DNA of 64,000 bases from Cryptomeria japonica. Lineage: Eukaryota; Streptophyta; Pinopsida; Cupressales; Cupressaceae. This document shows positions 35,526 to 47,215 of the stretch, piece after piece. The notes under the pieces are model-generated. The model was not told the DNA's origin. It did no database searches and worked only from the letters and a program-made list of their open reading frames with translations. The DNA lies in contig NC_081409.1 of the NCBI RefSeq assembly GCF_030272615.1, positions 873,698,626-873,762,625 on the forward strand. The letters are read 5' to 3'. Each line of letters opens with the position of its first letter. Position 1 is the first letter of the stretch. The translations under genes were made by a program, and so were the position numbers.

Positions 35526-36800
35526 ATGAATAATGATGAACAATTAGCATTGAACTGGTACTGAGAGGGGGGTGAATTAGTATAGACAAAAAAACTTTCC
35601 CTAAATCAGGTAGACTACAAAGACTGCACTTAACTGGTAAACAGTAACATCAGTCTAAATCAGGGTACTACTAGTAAAACACAGTGAGAATGTGAAAGAC
35701 ATAAACTGATAACACTTAGATCTCCACACCATCTAATATCTCATTTCCACTTCACCCTTATGCATAAACAAGTAATATATCATCAAAAATATAATGACTA
35801 CTATTTCAACATACTTTACCACTTGATAGAAAATATTAAAGCATCACACATGACACACTGATTTTTCACGTGGAAACCCAACTGGGAAAAACCACGATGG
35901 GGATGAATACCCACAAGTTGTTCTTTGAACTCTTTTGAAGTCCGCTTTGTTAGGAGCCTAGTCCGGTTAAAGACTTTTACAATAGGTTATGCTAGGAATT
36001 GATCCTGCTAGGGATCACCCAGTTAAGGGATGGCTAAATACCTGGTTAAAGGTTAGAACCCTATTAAAGGTTACCTTGCAAGAGGATTTGAAGAACTCGT
36101 TGAATTGAGTCACCCTGTTAAAGGATTTACACAAAAGCTTATTAAAGCTACCCAGTTAAGGGATTTTCCAAATGCTGAAATGGTTAGAAGTCAACAGGTA
36201 ATACAGTGATCTAATAATAGCACACAATGCCAAGGCAGATCCTCTTTAGCTCCTTTGCTTCTGCAATCACAATCTATAGGTATCGACACACTTCTCCAGT
36301 CTGGTAAGAATCAAGTATCTCTTCACTTGGATACACACATAACATTTTCTAGCAACTTCAGAATGAAAAACATCATCAACCTTATAGGAAATAGATAGGT
36401 CGGTAGCATAAAACCTAAACCCTAAATATTTAGGTTTAACGATTCAGTGGGTTCAATCCTAACCGTTAATCATATTGCATTGAATATAACAGTCTTGAAT
36501 AGATCTCAAGACATTCTCCAATTTTCATTATTTTCCGCTTCAGGAATTTGATAACCCATCACGCACTCTTCACCGTTTACAGAGACTTTGCACATTCCCA
36601 AGGTAGATAGGATCAATCTCCATGCAAGATCCTCAAGGAAATCCTTCACGCGCACAAGGCTGACATGGAAACATGATTTGATCTTGATTACAATGCCAAC
36701 TTCATCATAAGATGTCATTGGTTGAATCACACAAGCTTGGAATGCATCAACCGAAAACCTTGAAGCTGAGACTACCAACCGGTAGTCATGCCAAATGAAA
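35526..36800 (-). repeat. LTR relic, reverse orientation (same family as 1-785)
   Basis: The G-rich start 'ctgagaggggggtgaattag' near 35560 is the reverse of the copia LTR end. Further in are 'cgtggaaacccaactgggaaaaaccacgatggggatgaa' type sequence (35868-35910) and the 'ggttaaagg' blocks that match the reversed 1-785 fragment. No internal region or second LTR was found, so it may be a solo LTR or debris. The right boundary, before the microsatellites, is approximate. No gene seen. Confidence 0.55.
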
Positions 36801-36807
36801 CCTTGAT

Positions 36808-37110
36808 ATAAATATGCATATATATACATGTTTATGTATATACACATATATATACATATAGATACATACATATACATGTACATGTATATATGTAGATGTA
36901 TATATACATGTATACATGTACATATATGTATATACATATATATATATATATGTATATATATACACATATATATACATGTATATACATGTATGTACATGTA
37001 TGTACATGTGTATATATATACACATATATATACATGTATATACATATGTATATACGGATACATGTATATACATATATACATGTACATGTATATATACATG
37101 TAAAAACATA
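36808..37110. repeat. (TATACA/TATATG)n microsatellite
   Basis: Nearly uninterrupted alternation of tatata, catg and tacatg words. Open frames in all six readings here (Tyr/Ile/His/Met-rich) are repeat by-products. Confidence 0.95.
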
Positions 37111-37120
37111 TGTATTTACA

Positions 37121-37126
<6 letters not shown>

Positions 37127-37165
<39 letters not shown>

Positions 37166-37183
37166 ATGTGTGTGTGTGTGTGT
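37127..37183. repeat. (TG)n microsatellite
   Basis: Almost pure TG dinucleotide with one CA interruption near 37165. A shorter (GT)n lies at 37305-37320 and a (TC)n at 37475-37496. Confidence 0.95.
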
Positions 37184-37420
37184 ACTTTTTGAGAGATGAC
37201 TTATAATTGCATCATTGATCTTAAGTACTATCTAACACAACCAAATTGTTTACATCTTCACCAAACCCTTCATATATATACATGTATATACATTTATATA
37301 TATGGGTGTGTGTGTGTGTGTACTTTTTGAGAGATGATTTATAAATGCATTGTTGATCTTAAGTAGTATCTAACATAACCAAATTGTAGACATCTTTACC
37401 AAACCCTTCATATAAATAAA
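37181..37420. repeat. Tandem duplication, period ~138 bases
   Basis: Units starting near 37181 and 37319 both read 'tgtactttttgagagatg...' through 'accaaacccttcatata'. Each is preceded by a TATACA-rich stretch and a TG run. The whole block [TATACA-TG-unique] is therefore duplicated, pointing to slippage or unequal exchange at the microsatellite. Confidence 0.85.
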
Positions 37421-37683
37421 CTTCCTTTTATCTATGAGATTGTTGCGGGTGTGATAGGTGTCTATTTTAGGAGGGTCTCTCTCTCTCTCTCTCTCTAATT
37501 TGGGGAGTTATTTTCTCTCTATGTAGGGGCTATTCCTCATATGGGGGCTTCTTATTTTAGGGGTAAATCAAAGTTTACTTTTTAGGACCCATCATTCTTC
37601 CACCTAAGATACACTTAAGGCAAGTGTTAGTGTAGGATTTTTTTTTCCTTATGTTAGGGATATTTATTTTTTCCTACAAATAG
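37421..37683. other. Flank of element D, no gene seen
   Basis: AT-rich sequence with a (TC)n run and 'ctatgtaggggctattcctcatatggggg' type text that may be LTR debris. It ends with ACAAATA (37676-37682), which recurs at the far side of D. Confidence 0.4.
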
Positions 37684-39342
37684 TGTGGGCGGGAAAGCGA
37701 GATCGAGTGACTAGGACCTAATCCCACTTTTGCCAACACATTGGGAATATGAAAGAGCCTAGGGAGATAGATAACTTTGGCTACTTCTTGTGAGAAAGAG
37801 AGAGCCAAGTATTACCTCTTAGGGTTTCTATTCCTCTTATTTTAAATGATGAGAAAAATTAGGGTTTGAATGATCAACTAGACTAGGAGATAAACAATGG
37901 AGCATAAATGAACTGGAAATTGAACAAACTTGTAGATGTAAAAATGAGATACTAAAAGAATGAAAGGGGGAGGATTTTAGATGTGTAACTGATGCTGCAA
38001 ATTGAGCCAAGCTGACTAGGACCATGGTGCCATGCCACTATCCCTGATGATCTGACAGAGAGCTGTAACTGACAAACTGCAGTTCTAAGATCCTGAACCT
38101 GTATATTGCCAAAAATCACTGAAAAATGGAGGGACCATGGTGCCACACCATTTTCCTAGGTAGGACCAGAGCTCCATGCCCCTATCCTTGACAATGTTTT
38201 GTAAATTTGAGACTTATGGGTGGTTCCAGTGTCTTTTCCTGGTTTGAAACTGCTTCTGGGTACCTATTCCTGCACCTACAACTGAAAAGGGAAGGTTTGG
38301 GTGGCTATATAGGGTTTTGCCTTATTCAAAACCCTATTTTGGTGATTTCCACCTCCACAAATAGTTGATAAAGTACTAAAAATGTGTGTGCTAGAACCTT
38401 GTGTGTATGCAAGATCCTAAAATGGAAGAAACTAGAGCTACCCTATGCATGAGAGTAAACCCTAAATGTAAATGTTAATGTAATGACAATGTTTCAAACC
38501 AAATATGATAAATAATATAAAGCATGAATGTAAATGTGCAAATTTATGTAAAGAAGCTCATACAAAGACACGTAAATAACATGAAATCATACCAATCCCC
38601 AAGGGAGAGATATTGCCACTAGATCTCCTATTACTCTTCAATGTCTTCAAGGCTCCTAATTGATGATGAATGCTTGATGAAATGTTGTTGAATGTTTTTG
38701 AAGACTCCATATAGGCTTCTCTTTCACTACATATAAGGATCCTTATACTTGCTCCAATAGCTTTTTCCTAGATTTGATTAGATGCCTTCAAATGAAGAAA
38801 GAGAGCTCTTATATATGAAACCCTAGATCTTAATTTTGACTTAATTTTGTCTTTAGGCAGACCTAGGAATTGAATTTCCTCCCAATCTTTTGGGCTTAAG
38901 CATTATAATATCATAGAATTATGCTCACAAAATTTTGCGAAAAAAGTCGAGGACCATGTGCCCTTTCGCCACGGTCTGACCAACTTTTCACCAAATTTTC
39001 AGGGTCATTGGATATGATGATATTAAAGTGAATCCCAAAGTTATAGATGATTTCAAGGTTTTTTGATATACGAAATCGAGCGTTAAAGGTCGAAATAGGA
39101 CATAATTAGGATTTATGATTAAATGATTTACTAGAGGAATAAAATAAAAAGGGGCACACTTAGGGTAAAGGGCCCAATTTATAATGTGGGGAGTGATGAA
39201 AAAGGAGTTTAGATTAAATTAAAATAATTAATTAAATGCTTAAAGGGAATTATAATGCAAGATGCAAACACACTAAGGTGGGTGCTGAGCCAAGTGTTAA
39301 ATTGTACCACCCTTGCAAGGGTGTACAATTTGCGATACTACA
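37684..39342 (-). repeat. D 3' LTR
   Basis: 1.66 kb; on the reverse strand it starts TGTAGTATCG and ends near CCCACA. It contains repeated 'ggaccatggtgcca' blocks (38019-38034, 38132-38146) and a longer module near 38930-39095 shared with K. Confidence 0.85.
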
Positions 39343-39357
39343 TTTAGCCCCCACTTT
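39343..39357 (-). other. D polypurine tract
   Basis: Reverse-strand AAAGTGGGGGCTAAA directly before the 3' LTR. The identical tract is in K at 46470-46484. Confidence 0.8.
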
Positions 39358-41540
39358 GGCGGTCATATGTTACTTTGTTCATATGCAAGCTAAAGTAAAG
39401 AAAAGTAATAATTCATGAAAAAGGATATATCCTCAAGTTGTTGGATGAAGCCCCCAGTGGCATCTGCAGTACATAGTTAGGAACTGCACCCTACAAAACC
39501 ACATGTTAGATAAATTCAAAAATTCACCAAAATGCTTACTAAGGAAGGTGATGAAAATTTGAGGGTAGCTATATGCCCCCTATTTTGGCTTTCTAATTTT
39601 AGTGAGTTGAAACAGGGTATCATGTTTACCACATCGAATTATGAAAGAATATTGATCACGAATGCTCACAAGAAGATTTGATACAAGATCAAAAACTAAT
39701 GGAGAATAATTTGGTAAGAAAGAGAACTAAGTCTCAATTCCAACACAATAAAGAGTGTGAGGATTTGAGAGCTCTCTAACAAAAGATGAAAGATTTAAAT
39801 GGAAACAAAAGTAAAGAGAAGGAAGAAGAGATAGAAAGCATGAATACACACTTTGGTGATCCATGAGAAGAGGAAGGGAACCATGGACATCTCGCCCCTA
39901 AATCTAGGTGATCCATGGATATAAGGACATGGAAAACTAGCCCCTAGAGTCTATCTAGGTGTTCCATGTAAGGGAAGAGAGTGATAACATTGTTTGTTCC
40001 ACTCAGCCTCGTGCATGTGTGTGCAAGTGAGGTTTGAAGCACCTCAAAGGATTCTATGCCCGAGTATGCTACAAACTCTATAGGATGTATAGTACAAGTG
40101 TCAATAAAGGTGTGACATCTCGCTCTAAGAGTCTATGCTCTGGTTCCAAGAATAATCACCCTACATAAGTGATGTCACCTCGCTCTAAGAGTTTGTGCTT
40201 TGGTTCAGTGAATGACCCACTAGTCAAGTCATACAATGAACAAGAGAAATATAGTACAAAAGGAGTAGTGTGTGTGCCCCCCCCCTTAAGATGTCAACAT
40301 AGTTTAATTTTGATATCTTAATAAAAGTATACCAAGGATACCTACCTTCGACACCAAGAAGATATCCATCATGCAATAATGTCATAAATTCAAGCAATAG
40401 AGGGAATACTCTTCAAGAAAGTATAAGATAGTTGAAAAGAGATATCTTTCTATACAAGTGTAAAGGAGATCCTTGGAGGAGAAGAGATATTTGTTTGAAA
40501 GACATCTACCTTCAAGAGGAGTTGTCTTAGACAAATATATCATCTTCTAGAATGAATGAATGCAAGAGTTTTGAAAGAAGGCAAGAGATCCTCATTAGGG
40601 ATAAGAACGTGCACAAAATAGGAGGGTTTATTATAAAAGATAATACTCAATGAAGAAAATAAATTGATGAATGATCAAAGACTTCCAACACCAAGGAGGA
40701 GATCCCAATTAAGAATATGTACTTAAGATCCCCATTAGGGATGTTTGTTCCAATATGAGAGAAGGAAGTCAAATATGAATGCACCTCTACAATCAATAAT
40801 AAATCCTTATAGAAGACACTACTTCACAAAGGGGGAATTTTAATCTTAAAGGAGAGATGTTTGAAATCACTCTTGCCCCCTATATATATATGGAGAATAG
40901 ATGAGATAGAAATATGCTATTATGTTGCTTCTAAAAGTATGATTGCATGTGAAATTGTACCATCATGAATGACAATGAGCCCCTAGTAAGTGAGCTACCA
41001 ATGTCACATAATGATGATCAACCTAATAGTCATTAATGTTAATTAAAGACATGATAGATTGAATGAGGTATTTGAATATGACATTGTAAATTCTCTACTA
41101 TAAGTGAGATTAAAAACATGTATAAGATGTTGAATGTTAAAAAGTCTTTAGAAAGAGAGAAGTTTATAGGAGAAGATTAGAACACTAAGTCATACTTCTC
41201 TTGCACACAAGAAATCTTAGGAGAGGGATAAATGTAATTCATTAGAGCCTTATTCCTAGAAAAGGGGAGTTTAGAACAAGTAGAAGATAAAATCCCATAA
41301 GTGGGATTAGAAATCTCTTGACGAGATCCATAAATAGATTTATTCATCACCAAGATTTCCTTATGAGGGGGGTGTGTGTTGAAAGAAGTAGAAGATGATT
41401 TAATTGAGGTGAGGTTATCATCACTACTAAATATAGAATTCACATTGAGAGATGGTCTTTTAGATGCTTTGGTGGGCTTAGAAGGATTATATCCAAGTCC
41501 AAATGAAGCCTCACATGTATTATGTTCTAAAGGAACTTTA
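39358..41540 (-). other. D 3' non-coding region, no gene recognised
   Basis: About 2.2 kb of purine-rich sequence with repeated 'gatgtcacctcgctctaagagt' blocks (about 40108-40190) and 'gatccccattaggga' words. A reverse 88-codon frame at 41443-41177 (MNSIFSSDDNLTS) may be the tail of the D ORF. No polymerase motifs were found here, which is where pol would lie. Confidence 0.5.
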
Positions 41541-41548
41541 ATTCCTCG

Positions 41549-43484
41549 TTAATTTGTGCCACAACTATTACCATCATAACCACTCTTAGCTAAAATGTGA
41601 AAACCAGGACCATAAAGGGATGCCAAATCAGAAAGAGATGGTTGTGCCTCATAGGTCCCAGTGCTATATGAATTAGGGGAAGGATTTGAAGAATTATGTG
41701 AATTAGAAGCAACCAAAAAGTGGTTACTTAGATGCTTAGACAAGGTGGGTTTCTCTTTGGGTCCCTCTTTAGATTTCTCCTTCGCAGTCTTAGCTTCTTT
41801 CCAAAATACTCTATACTCTCCTAGAAAATCAGGGTTAAAGTCTAGAGATTCCCAATCATCATCTGAGAGAACTCCTTTCAGAGAGAAGATATCCTTGGGA
41901 GGAGATTCTAGTTGAGTAGAAGAATTAGGACTACTGTAAGGAACAACATTATTAAAGGGAATAGATGTATTTGAAGAAGTAGCAGAATTAGGAGAAGAAT
42001 GCGAAGTATTTGAACAAGAAGATCTAGCTATTAATGATTCTTGAAGTTTGGTATCAGCTAATAAGGTGTATGTCATATTGTTATAAATGAACTTGACTTG
42101 CCTATGCAAAGTTGAGGGGACAAATTGCATGCTATGAATCCAAGGTCTCCCTAATAGAAGGTTATATGTCAAATTATCAAGCATAAAGATGAATAGGTGT
42201 AGGTAAAATAGCAGTACCTACCTTAACAAGCAAGGTTATGACACCTAAACATTGTTTAGAAACATTATCAAAGTCTCGAATAGACATGGAAACACATTTG
42301 ATGAGATAACAATCCACTTTAATCTTATCCAATATGTCTACATCACAAACATTAAGGCCAGATCCATTGTCCACAAGGGTTCATTTTATTGAACTATCAT
42401 AGATAATAACCACAATCATAAGAGGATCATATTGATTTTGGATTTCAAGAGAAGATAACTCATCTTGTGTGAATACAATTTTAGATTTAGGTTTATCTGT
42501 AGGATTAATCAAAGCAATCATGTTATTAGGTGTCACTGCAGGTGGGAAATCTAAGTTTTTCAAAGGTTCTTGTAACATCCCATGATAAGAAGGTGAAGTT
42601 TTAACCAAATCCCAAATAGAAATCTTGGCAAGAGTATCTTTAATTTGTTCAATGAGATCATACTCCTTACTAAGGGTCGATATACGAGGTGCTTGTAGAA
42701 TAACAGGTTGAGAGGGAGGAAGTGAAGTAGGGATGACTAGAGGAGGACTAGGTTGCCTATTGTTTCTTGTGTTGTAGGTATGGGAAACCATATTATAACT
42801 CTCTCTTGAAATTTTATTAGCATACTCATAAGGGATCTTAGTAGGATAACCTCCTTGCACAGTAAGAATAGGTTTCTTAGGAGTACAAAAAGAAGCATCG
42901 GCGTAACTACCTTGAACCACTAACATAGGTATACATTTAGAACTTTGAGAAGGACAAGCACCTTGAATTGTGAAGAGAGGTTTATTAGGCGTTTCATTCA
43001 CATGTATAAAATTTATTGAAGATGGTTTAGGAATATCAAAGGTGTCCTTTAAAGAAGAATGAACAAGATTGTTTGAATAATTGTTGATAGTCTCTTCTTG
43101 CACTAAAATATTATCATGGATAAGACCAATTTTAGGAGGGATAATAGAAGTAGGCATTGATGTTTTAGGAGGAAAAGTATTAGTAGGAAAGGTCATATCA
43201 TCCTCTATCACCAGAGGATCTACATGGGGAATAAAATCTCTAGGAGAAGGATCAACATTACTATCTAAAGTTTCACCTTTGAGAGGGAGATCTTTGAAAA
43301 AGACGTTAATCATCTTGTCTTGAACTAGGGTAGCTTTATGAGTAGAACCTAGTTGAGGACAGGGATATGCTTTAATTTTAGAGGGAGAATGCTTGGGATT
43401 CATGGAAGGTGAGATTCTATAAAGGGAGTTATCACTCATGATTTCATCCCCTTGGGATAGGGTTCTTTCATGGGGTAGACAATA
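41549..43484 (-). pseudogene. D ORF with aspartic protease, broken
   Basis: Open pieces 43484-42381 and 42374-42177 share one frame, separated by a TGA at 42381-42383; 42184-41549 is shifted by one. The first part is a proline/serine-rich spacer with repeated 'VQGxYP/VQGACP' units (about 42990-42840). The protease follows: active site TLVDNGSGLNVC (about 42383-42345), then LGRPWIH and the PSTLHRQVKFI motif (about 42155-42080), the arrangement of Ty3/gypsy Tat/Ogre-type proteases. The rest is an S/N/P-rich tail. DNGSG replaces the usual D-S/T-G, so activity is doubtful. The frame continued across the T3 insertion into 57963-58704. No RT follows. Confidence 0.65.
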
Positions 43485-44273
43485 TGTTGGCATTCTACAC
43501 TCTTATGAGAATAGTTGATGTTGTCATTGATGGCAACTAACTGGCAACCCACCGGCAATAGATTTATACATGCCCGACATCACAAACTTCATACACCAAC
43601 ACCGACAGGCACTTACACCAGCATTCAGATTACATCTGCAACAAAGCATACTAGCACTCCAGCCGACATGGGATGAACTTTTGTTTATTGTAATATAATT
43701 ATCTTTTGTAAGCCAACATGGTATATTGTACAAGACTCATATATGTATGAGATCTTATAGGTCATTTTGAGAGTATAGGATATGATATGTATGGTAGAAA
43801 ATAATTGTTTAGTGACAGCGAAGGTTTTTGGTTAAGGTATATATCTGATCTTAAACTGGTATTAAACCTGGCACTAGAGATGCTGCTTTGAGCAGTACAT
43901 TGTATTAGATTTAATTATCCATTTTGTAGTTAGTGTGACTCTTCAATGAGCAGTGAGCTCTAGGCTATTAGCCTTCCTGCATGTCCAGGCCCCTATTGTA
44001 AGTAGTATTTATTCTTTGACTAGTGAGTAAATATTATGGGTCACAAATCCCACCGTGGTTTTTCCCACACCGGGTTTTCTCGTTAAATATCTTGTGTTAT
44101 GGTGTATTTCTATGTTGTCTCTATTATTTATGTTTACTGCAATAATTCTTATTTATCGGTACACTGTTTTGGGTTGAAATTTATAAATAAGTTAAAATAT
44201 TTTGCCAACTAGTTAGACATTGATTCACCCCTCCCCCCTCTCAGTGTCTTTGGGACTGTCATTGAATCTAACA
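43485..44273 (+). repeat. T3 5' LTR
   Basis: 789 bases, TGTTGGCATT...ATCTAACA. Near-palindrome 'gttgtcattgatggcaac' at 43520-43537; C-rich tract near 44228-44240. A conserved 'catatatgtatgagatcttatagg' segment (43739-43762) might contain the promoter. Confidence 0.95.
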
Positions 44274-44275
44274 AT

Positions 44276-44287
44276 TGGTATCAGAGC
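44276..44287 (+). other. T3 primer-binding site
   Basis: A perfect TGGTATCAGAGC, two bases after the LTR. Confidence 0.95.
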
Positions 44288-44344
44288 CTGGTCATCTATT
44301 TGAAAAATCCTAACAACTTGAGGGAGATTCTGACACCGGTACAG

Positions 44345-45226
44345 ATGGAGAACTTAAGAAAATAGTTGGAAGGAGCTCTTGAAGATTTTGATGTAGAAAA
44401 ATTAAAGAATATCAAACTTGAAGATGATCTAAGGACTGCTAAGGAATTCGTTAAAGAACTTTAGGAGAACCTTGTTATAATACAAAATAAAGAAAAAACT
44501 TCATGAGAAGATGCAGAATGATGATGATGAAAAGGAAACTCTTAGAGACATTGCAAATAAGTTAAGGCAAGAGAACACTAATATGAAGAATGAAATGCAA
44601 GATATGACTATGAGGTTATGTAAGGATATTGAAGACAGAAAGAAGAATGAAGAAGACTTGGCTAGGAGACTTAATGATGCTAGAAATGAAAATGTCAGAC
44701 TTGGTCATGGAAATGATATGTTAAAGACAAATCTGATTCACATGCAACATGATAAAGATGAGCTTGCGAGACAAGTTGGAATTCTGGTAAATGAGTTGGT
44801 TACTGCAAATAAACACAAAGACAAATCCAATAAAAGTTTAGAAGAACTTGATGACATGCTTAAAAGATAGAAACCTGATGGAGATACAAATGGACTTGTA
44901 TTTGAACTTGGAGAAAGTTCTAGTACTGCAAATAATAAAGATCAGAACAAACTGGTAAGACAACCTAATTCTTATAAATTTAAATGGGAAATGTTTTAAT
45001 TGCAACAAGTATGGTCATAGAGAAAATTAGTGTAGACATAGAAATAATCAAAATACAAACTCACCCACCGGTCAATGTTCCAAATGCAACAAAGTTGGTC
45101 ATAATTCAAAAAGTTGCAGAATGAATGTGAAATGCTATGTTTGTGGTAGACTTGGGCATTTATCTAATCAATGCAGATCACAAACTGGTCAGGGATATGG
45201 AAAGGCTATTCAGAGGAATGATGTAA
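44345..45226 (+). pseudogene. T3 ORF1, first part: coiled coil and three CCHC knuckles
   Basis: ATG 44345; codon 7 is TAG (44363-44365), as in T2. The coiled coil is open over 44511-44870. After a TAG come knuckles CFNCNKYGHREN (near 44996, last Cys lost to a frame change and stop), CSKCNKVGHNSKSC (near 45079) and CYVCGRLGHLSNQC (near 45130). K is inserted in the TGT codon for the first Cys of knuckle four. The remainder is at 53052-53252. Confidence 0.85.
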
Positions 45227-45231
45227 CTTGT
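45227..45231 (+). other. K target site duplication, left copy
   Basis: CTTGT, repeated exactly at 53047-53051. T1 has the uninterrupted site 'gtaacttgttatgcatg' at the corresponding place, which proves the insertion. Confidence 0.95.
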
Positions 45232-46469
45232 TGTAAAGCGGAAAATCACGATCGAACCCTAGTTGCTCTCCCCTCTTCCAACTCCAAGGAGAGAGAAGGG
45301 AGGTTCACTAGGGTTGATGGTTTTCACTTAGGGGAGAGACTTTACATTCAAAAGAGGGGTTGAAACCCACAAGATCCAATCCCACACAATGCAAGATTGG
45401 ATGCTAAATGTGTTTCAAGGGGTTAAGATAGCAAGGCTACCCTCTTTTGTAAAGAATGTTGATAGGAAGATTAAGCTAGGAATGCATAGAAAGTGAGAAA
45501 GATTCGCTTATAAACTGAGATAGGAATACAGAATGAAGCTGCGGACCTGGAATTAGCAGTGAAATGTCGATATGGCACTGTCCTGCAAATTTGAGCAAAA
45601 GTTGTCGGGACGATGGCGCCCGGTGCCACGGTCCTCTGAAAAATCCGTGAAACGAAGGGGGATCTGTTCGTCTCTGCACAAGGATTCCAGATCTTCAATT
45701 TCAGCCATGTACCTGCAACCTACACACAGAAAAGTGAAGATGATTGGGGGGTTAGGGATTAGGGGTTTGCCATTAGGTCAAACCCCGATTTTGGAATTAA
45801 CCAAGAAATGAGCAAGTGCTGTAAATGTAAATGTCTGTAATGTAAAACAAGTACTAATACCTTGTTGTAAGGATGTTTGTATCCTTATGTGCGAAGGTAT
45901 AGATGTTGTATGTTGTATGTAGCATGTAGTATGTAGTAAGTGATCTCCTCTTCATGGTTGAATCCTTGTTTTGAATGCAACACTTAGCCTTGAATGGAGA
46001 CTTGAAATGATCAATTGCTTGAAGGAATGCTTGAATGCTTGAATGCTTGAGTATAGTTTCCACGTCTTTTCCATCATATCGAATGAAAGAGGAAAATGTA
46101 GTTTATATACTTGTCAATTAGGGCTAATAGACTGATTTTCCCGACCTTAGGCCGACCAGGAAAGTTTATTTTCCAAATTGCAAACAAAGAGACCCGAAGT
46201 CCAAAGGAGACCGGGCCCAAAATAGGACCCAGGGACCAGGGTGCTGGGCGCCATGGTCTTGGGGACCAGGGGACCAGGGCGCTGGGCGCTCTGGTCCCAC
46301 CTCCCGGGACAGCAGGGTGCAAGGAGGTTCAGGCCAGGGTGCTTGAAAAATGCAGTTTTCAGTGTCGTAATCAAGTTTCGGGGTCTCCATTCAGGTTGCT
46401 TGTCACGTCACCATCGTGAAGACCGAAATGCAGTCGAAATTGCAAGTGTCACAATTTTAGGACACTACA
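45232..46469 (-). repeat. K 3' LTR
   Basis: 1,238 bases, closely matching 51815-53046. It contains GC-rich self-complementary blocks at 46232-46300 that stand out in AT-rich surroundings. Confidence 0.95.
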
Positions 46470-46484
46470 TTTAGCCCCCACTTT
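46470..46484 (-). other. K polypurine tract
   Basis: Reverse-strand AAAGTGGGGGCTAAA directly before the 3' LTR, fixing the element as reverse-oriented. Confidence 0.85.
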
Positions 46485-47215
46485 AGCGGGAGTATGTATG
46501 CTCATACTTTCAGTAAAGTACAAGGAACAATCATTGAAAGACTTTCACCACATCAAGGAGGCAAGACACACCAAGCCCCCAGTGGACTAAGGATCTTACG
46601 ACTTCGATTGACAAAGTAAAAGGGAAGATCATGAGGGAGAACCATGACTGTCAGTAGTAAGGTTCCCTCACTATGAGTCATGCAAGAAAGATATCAAAAA
46701 TTTTCAAGGCAAAGCTAAATTTGCCAAGAAATTTTCAAGTATCTTGAAAAGATATGAACGGGATGTATGCCCCCCTACATTAAAGCGATCGCACATGCCT
46801 CACCGGGGGTGATTGCTTTAAGGTAGTGATACATATAAGAAATGAGAAAGGAAAGGAGCACGTTATCACAAGGATTTAGCCCCCAAGTGTGAGATAAGCC
46901 CAAGGATAATAAACACAAAACACAAAGCACAAGGTGACTTCGCTGTCCTTGGGGTCAGTATGCTGTATGATAAGTCATGTATATATATCATATGTATGTA
47001 TGCATAATTGTTCTTCATTCCCCAATCAAGGAAGGTCACCTAGAAGAAGGGAACACATGTGTCTTTTGAGTCAACATGAGAGAGACCAAAAGAGATCTCA
47101 ATGCTTTGAATTGTCCTCAAGTAGACAACACTAAGGACAACAAATAGAAGAATGAGAATAACATATAGAAGAAGTAACACAAGAGAGGAGGAGAGAATCT
47201 GCTATGCTAATGTAA
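46485..47215 (-). other. K 3' non-coding region, no gene seen
   Basis: About 730 bases with only short chance frames. A polymerase domain would be expected here in an autonomous relative and is missing. Confidence 0.6.

Noticed and set aside
36410-36440. CCCTAAA-type words as telomeric repeat
   Set aside because: Only isolated words occur here and elsewhere; no tandem array.
36506-37206. Several open frames of ~90-200 codons on both strands (Tyr/Ile/His/Met-rich)
   Set aside because: They are translations of TATACA and TG microsatellites; all six frames are open because the repeat lacks stop words.
45471-46419. Short overlapping frames in the K LTR (both strands)
   Set aside because: They lie in the LTR, recur in the other copy with changes that break them, and show no domain.
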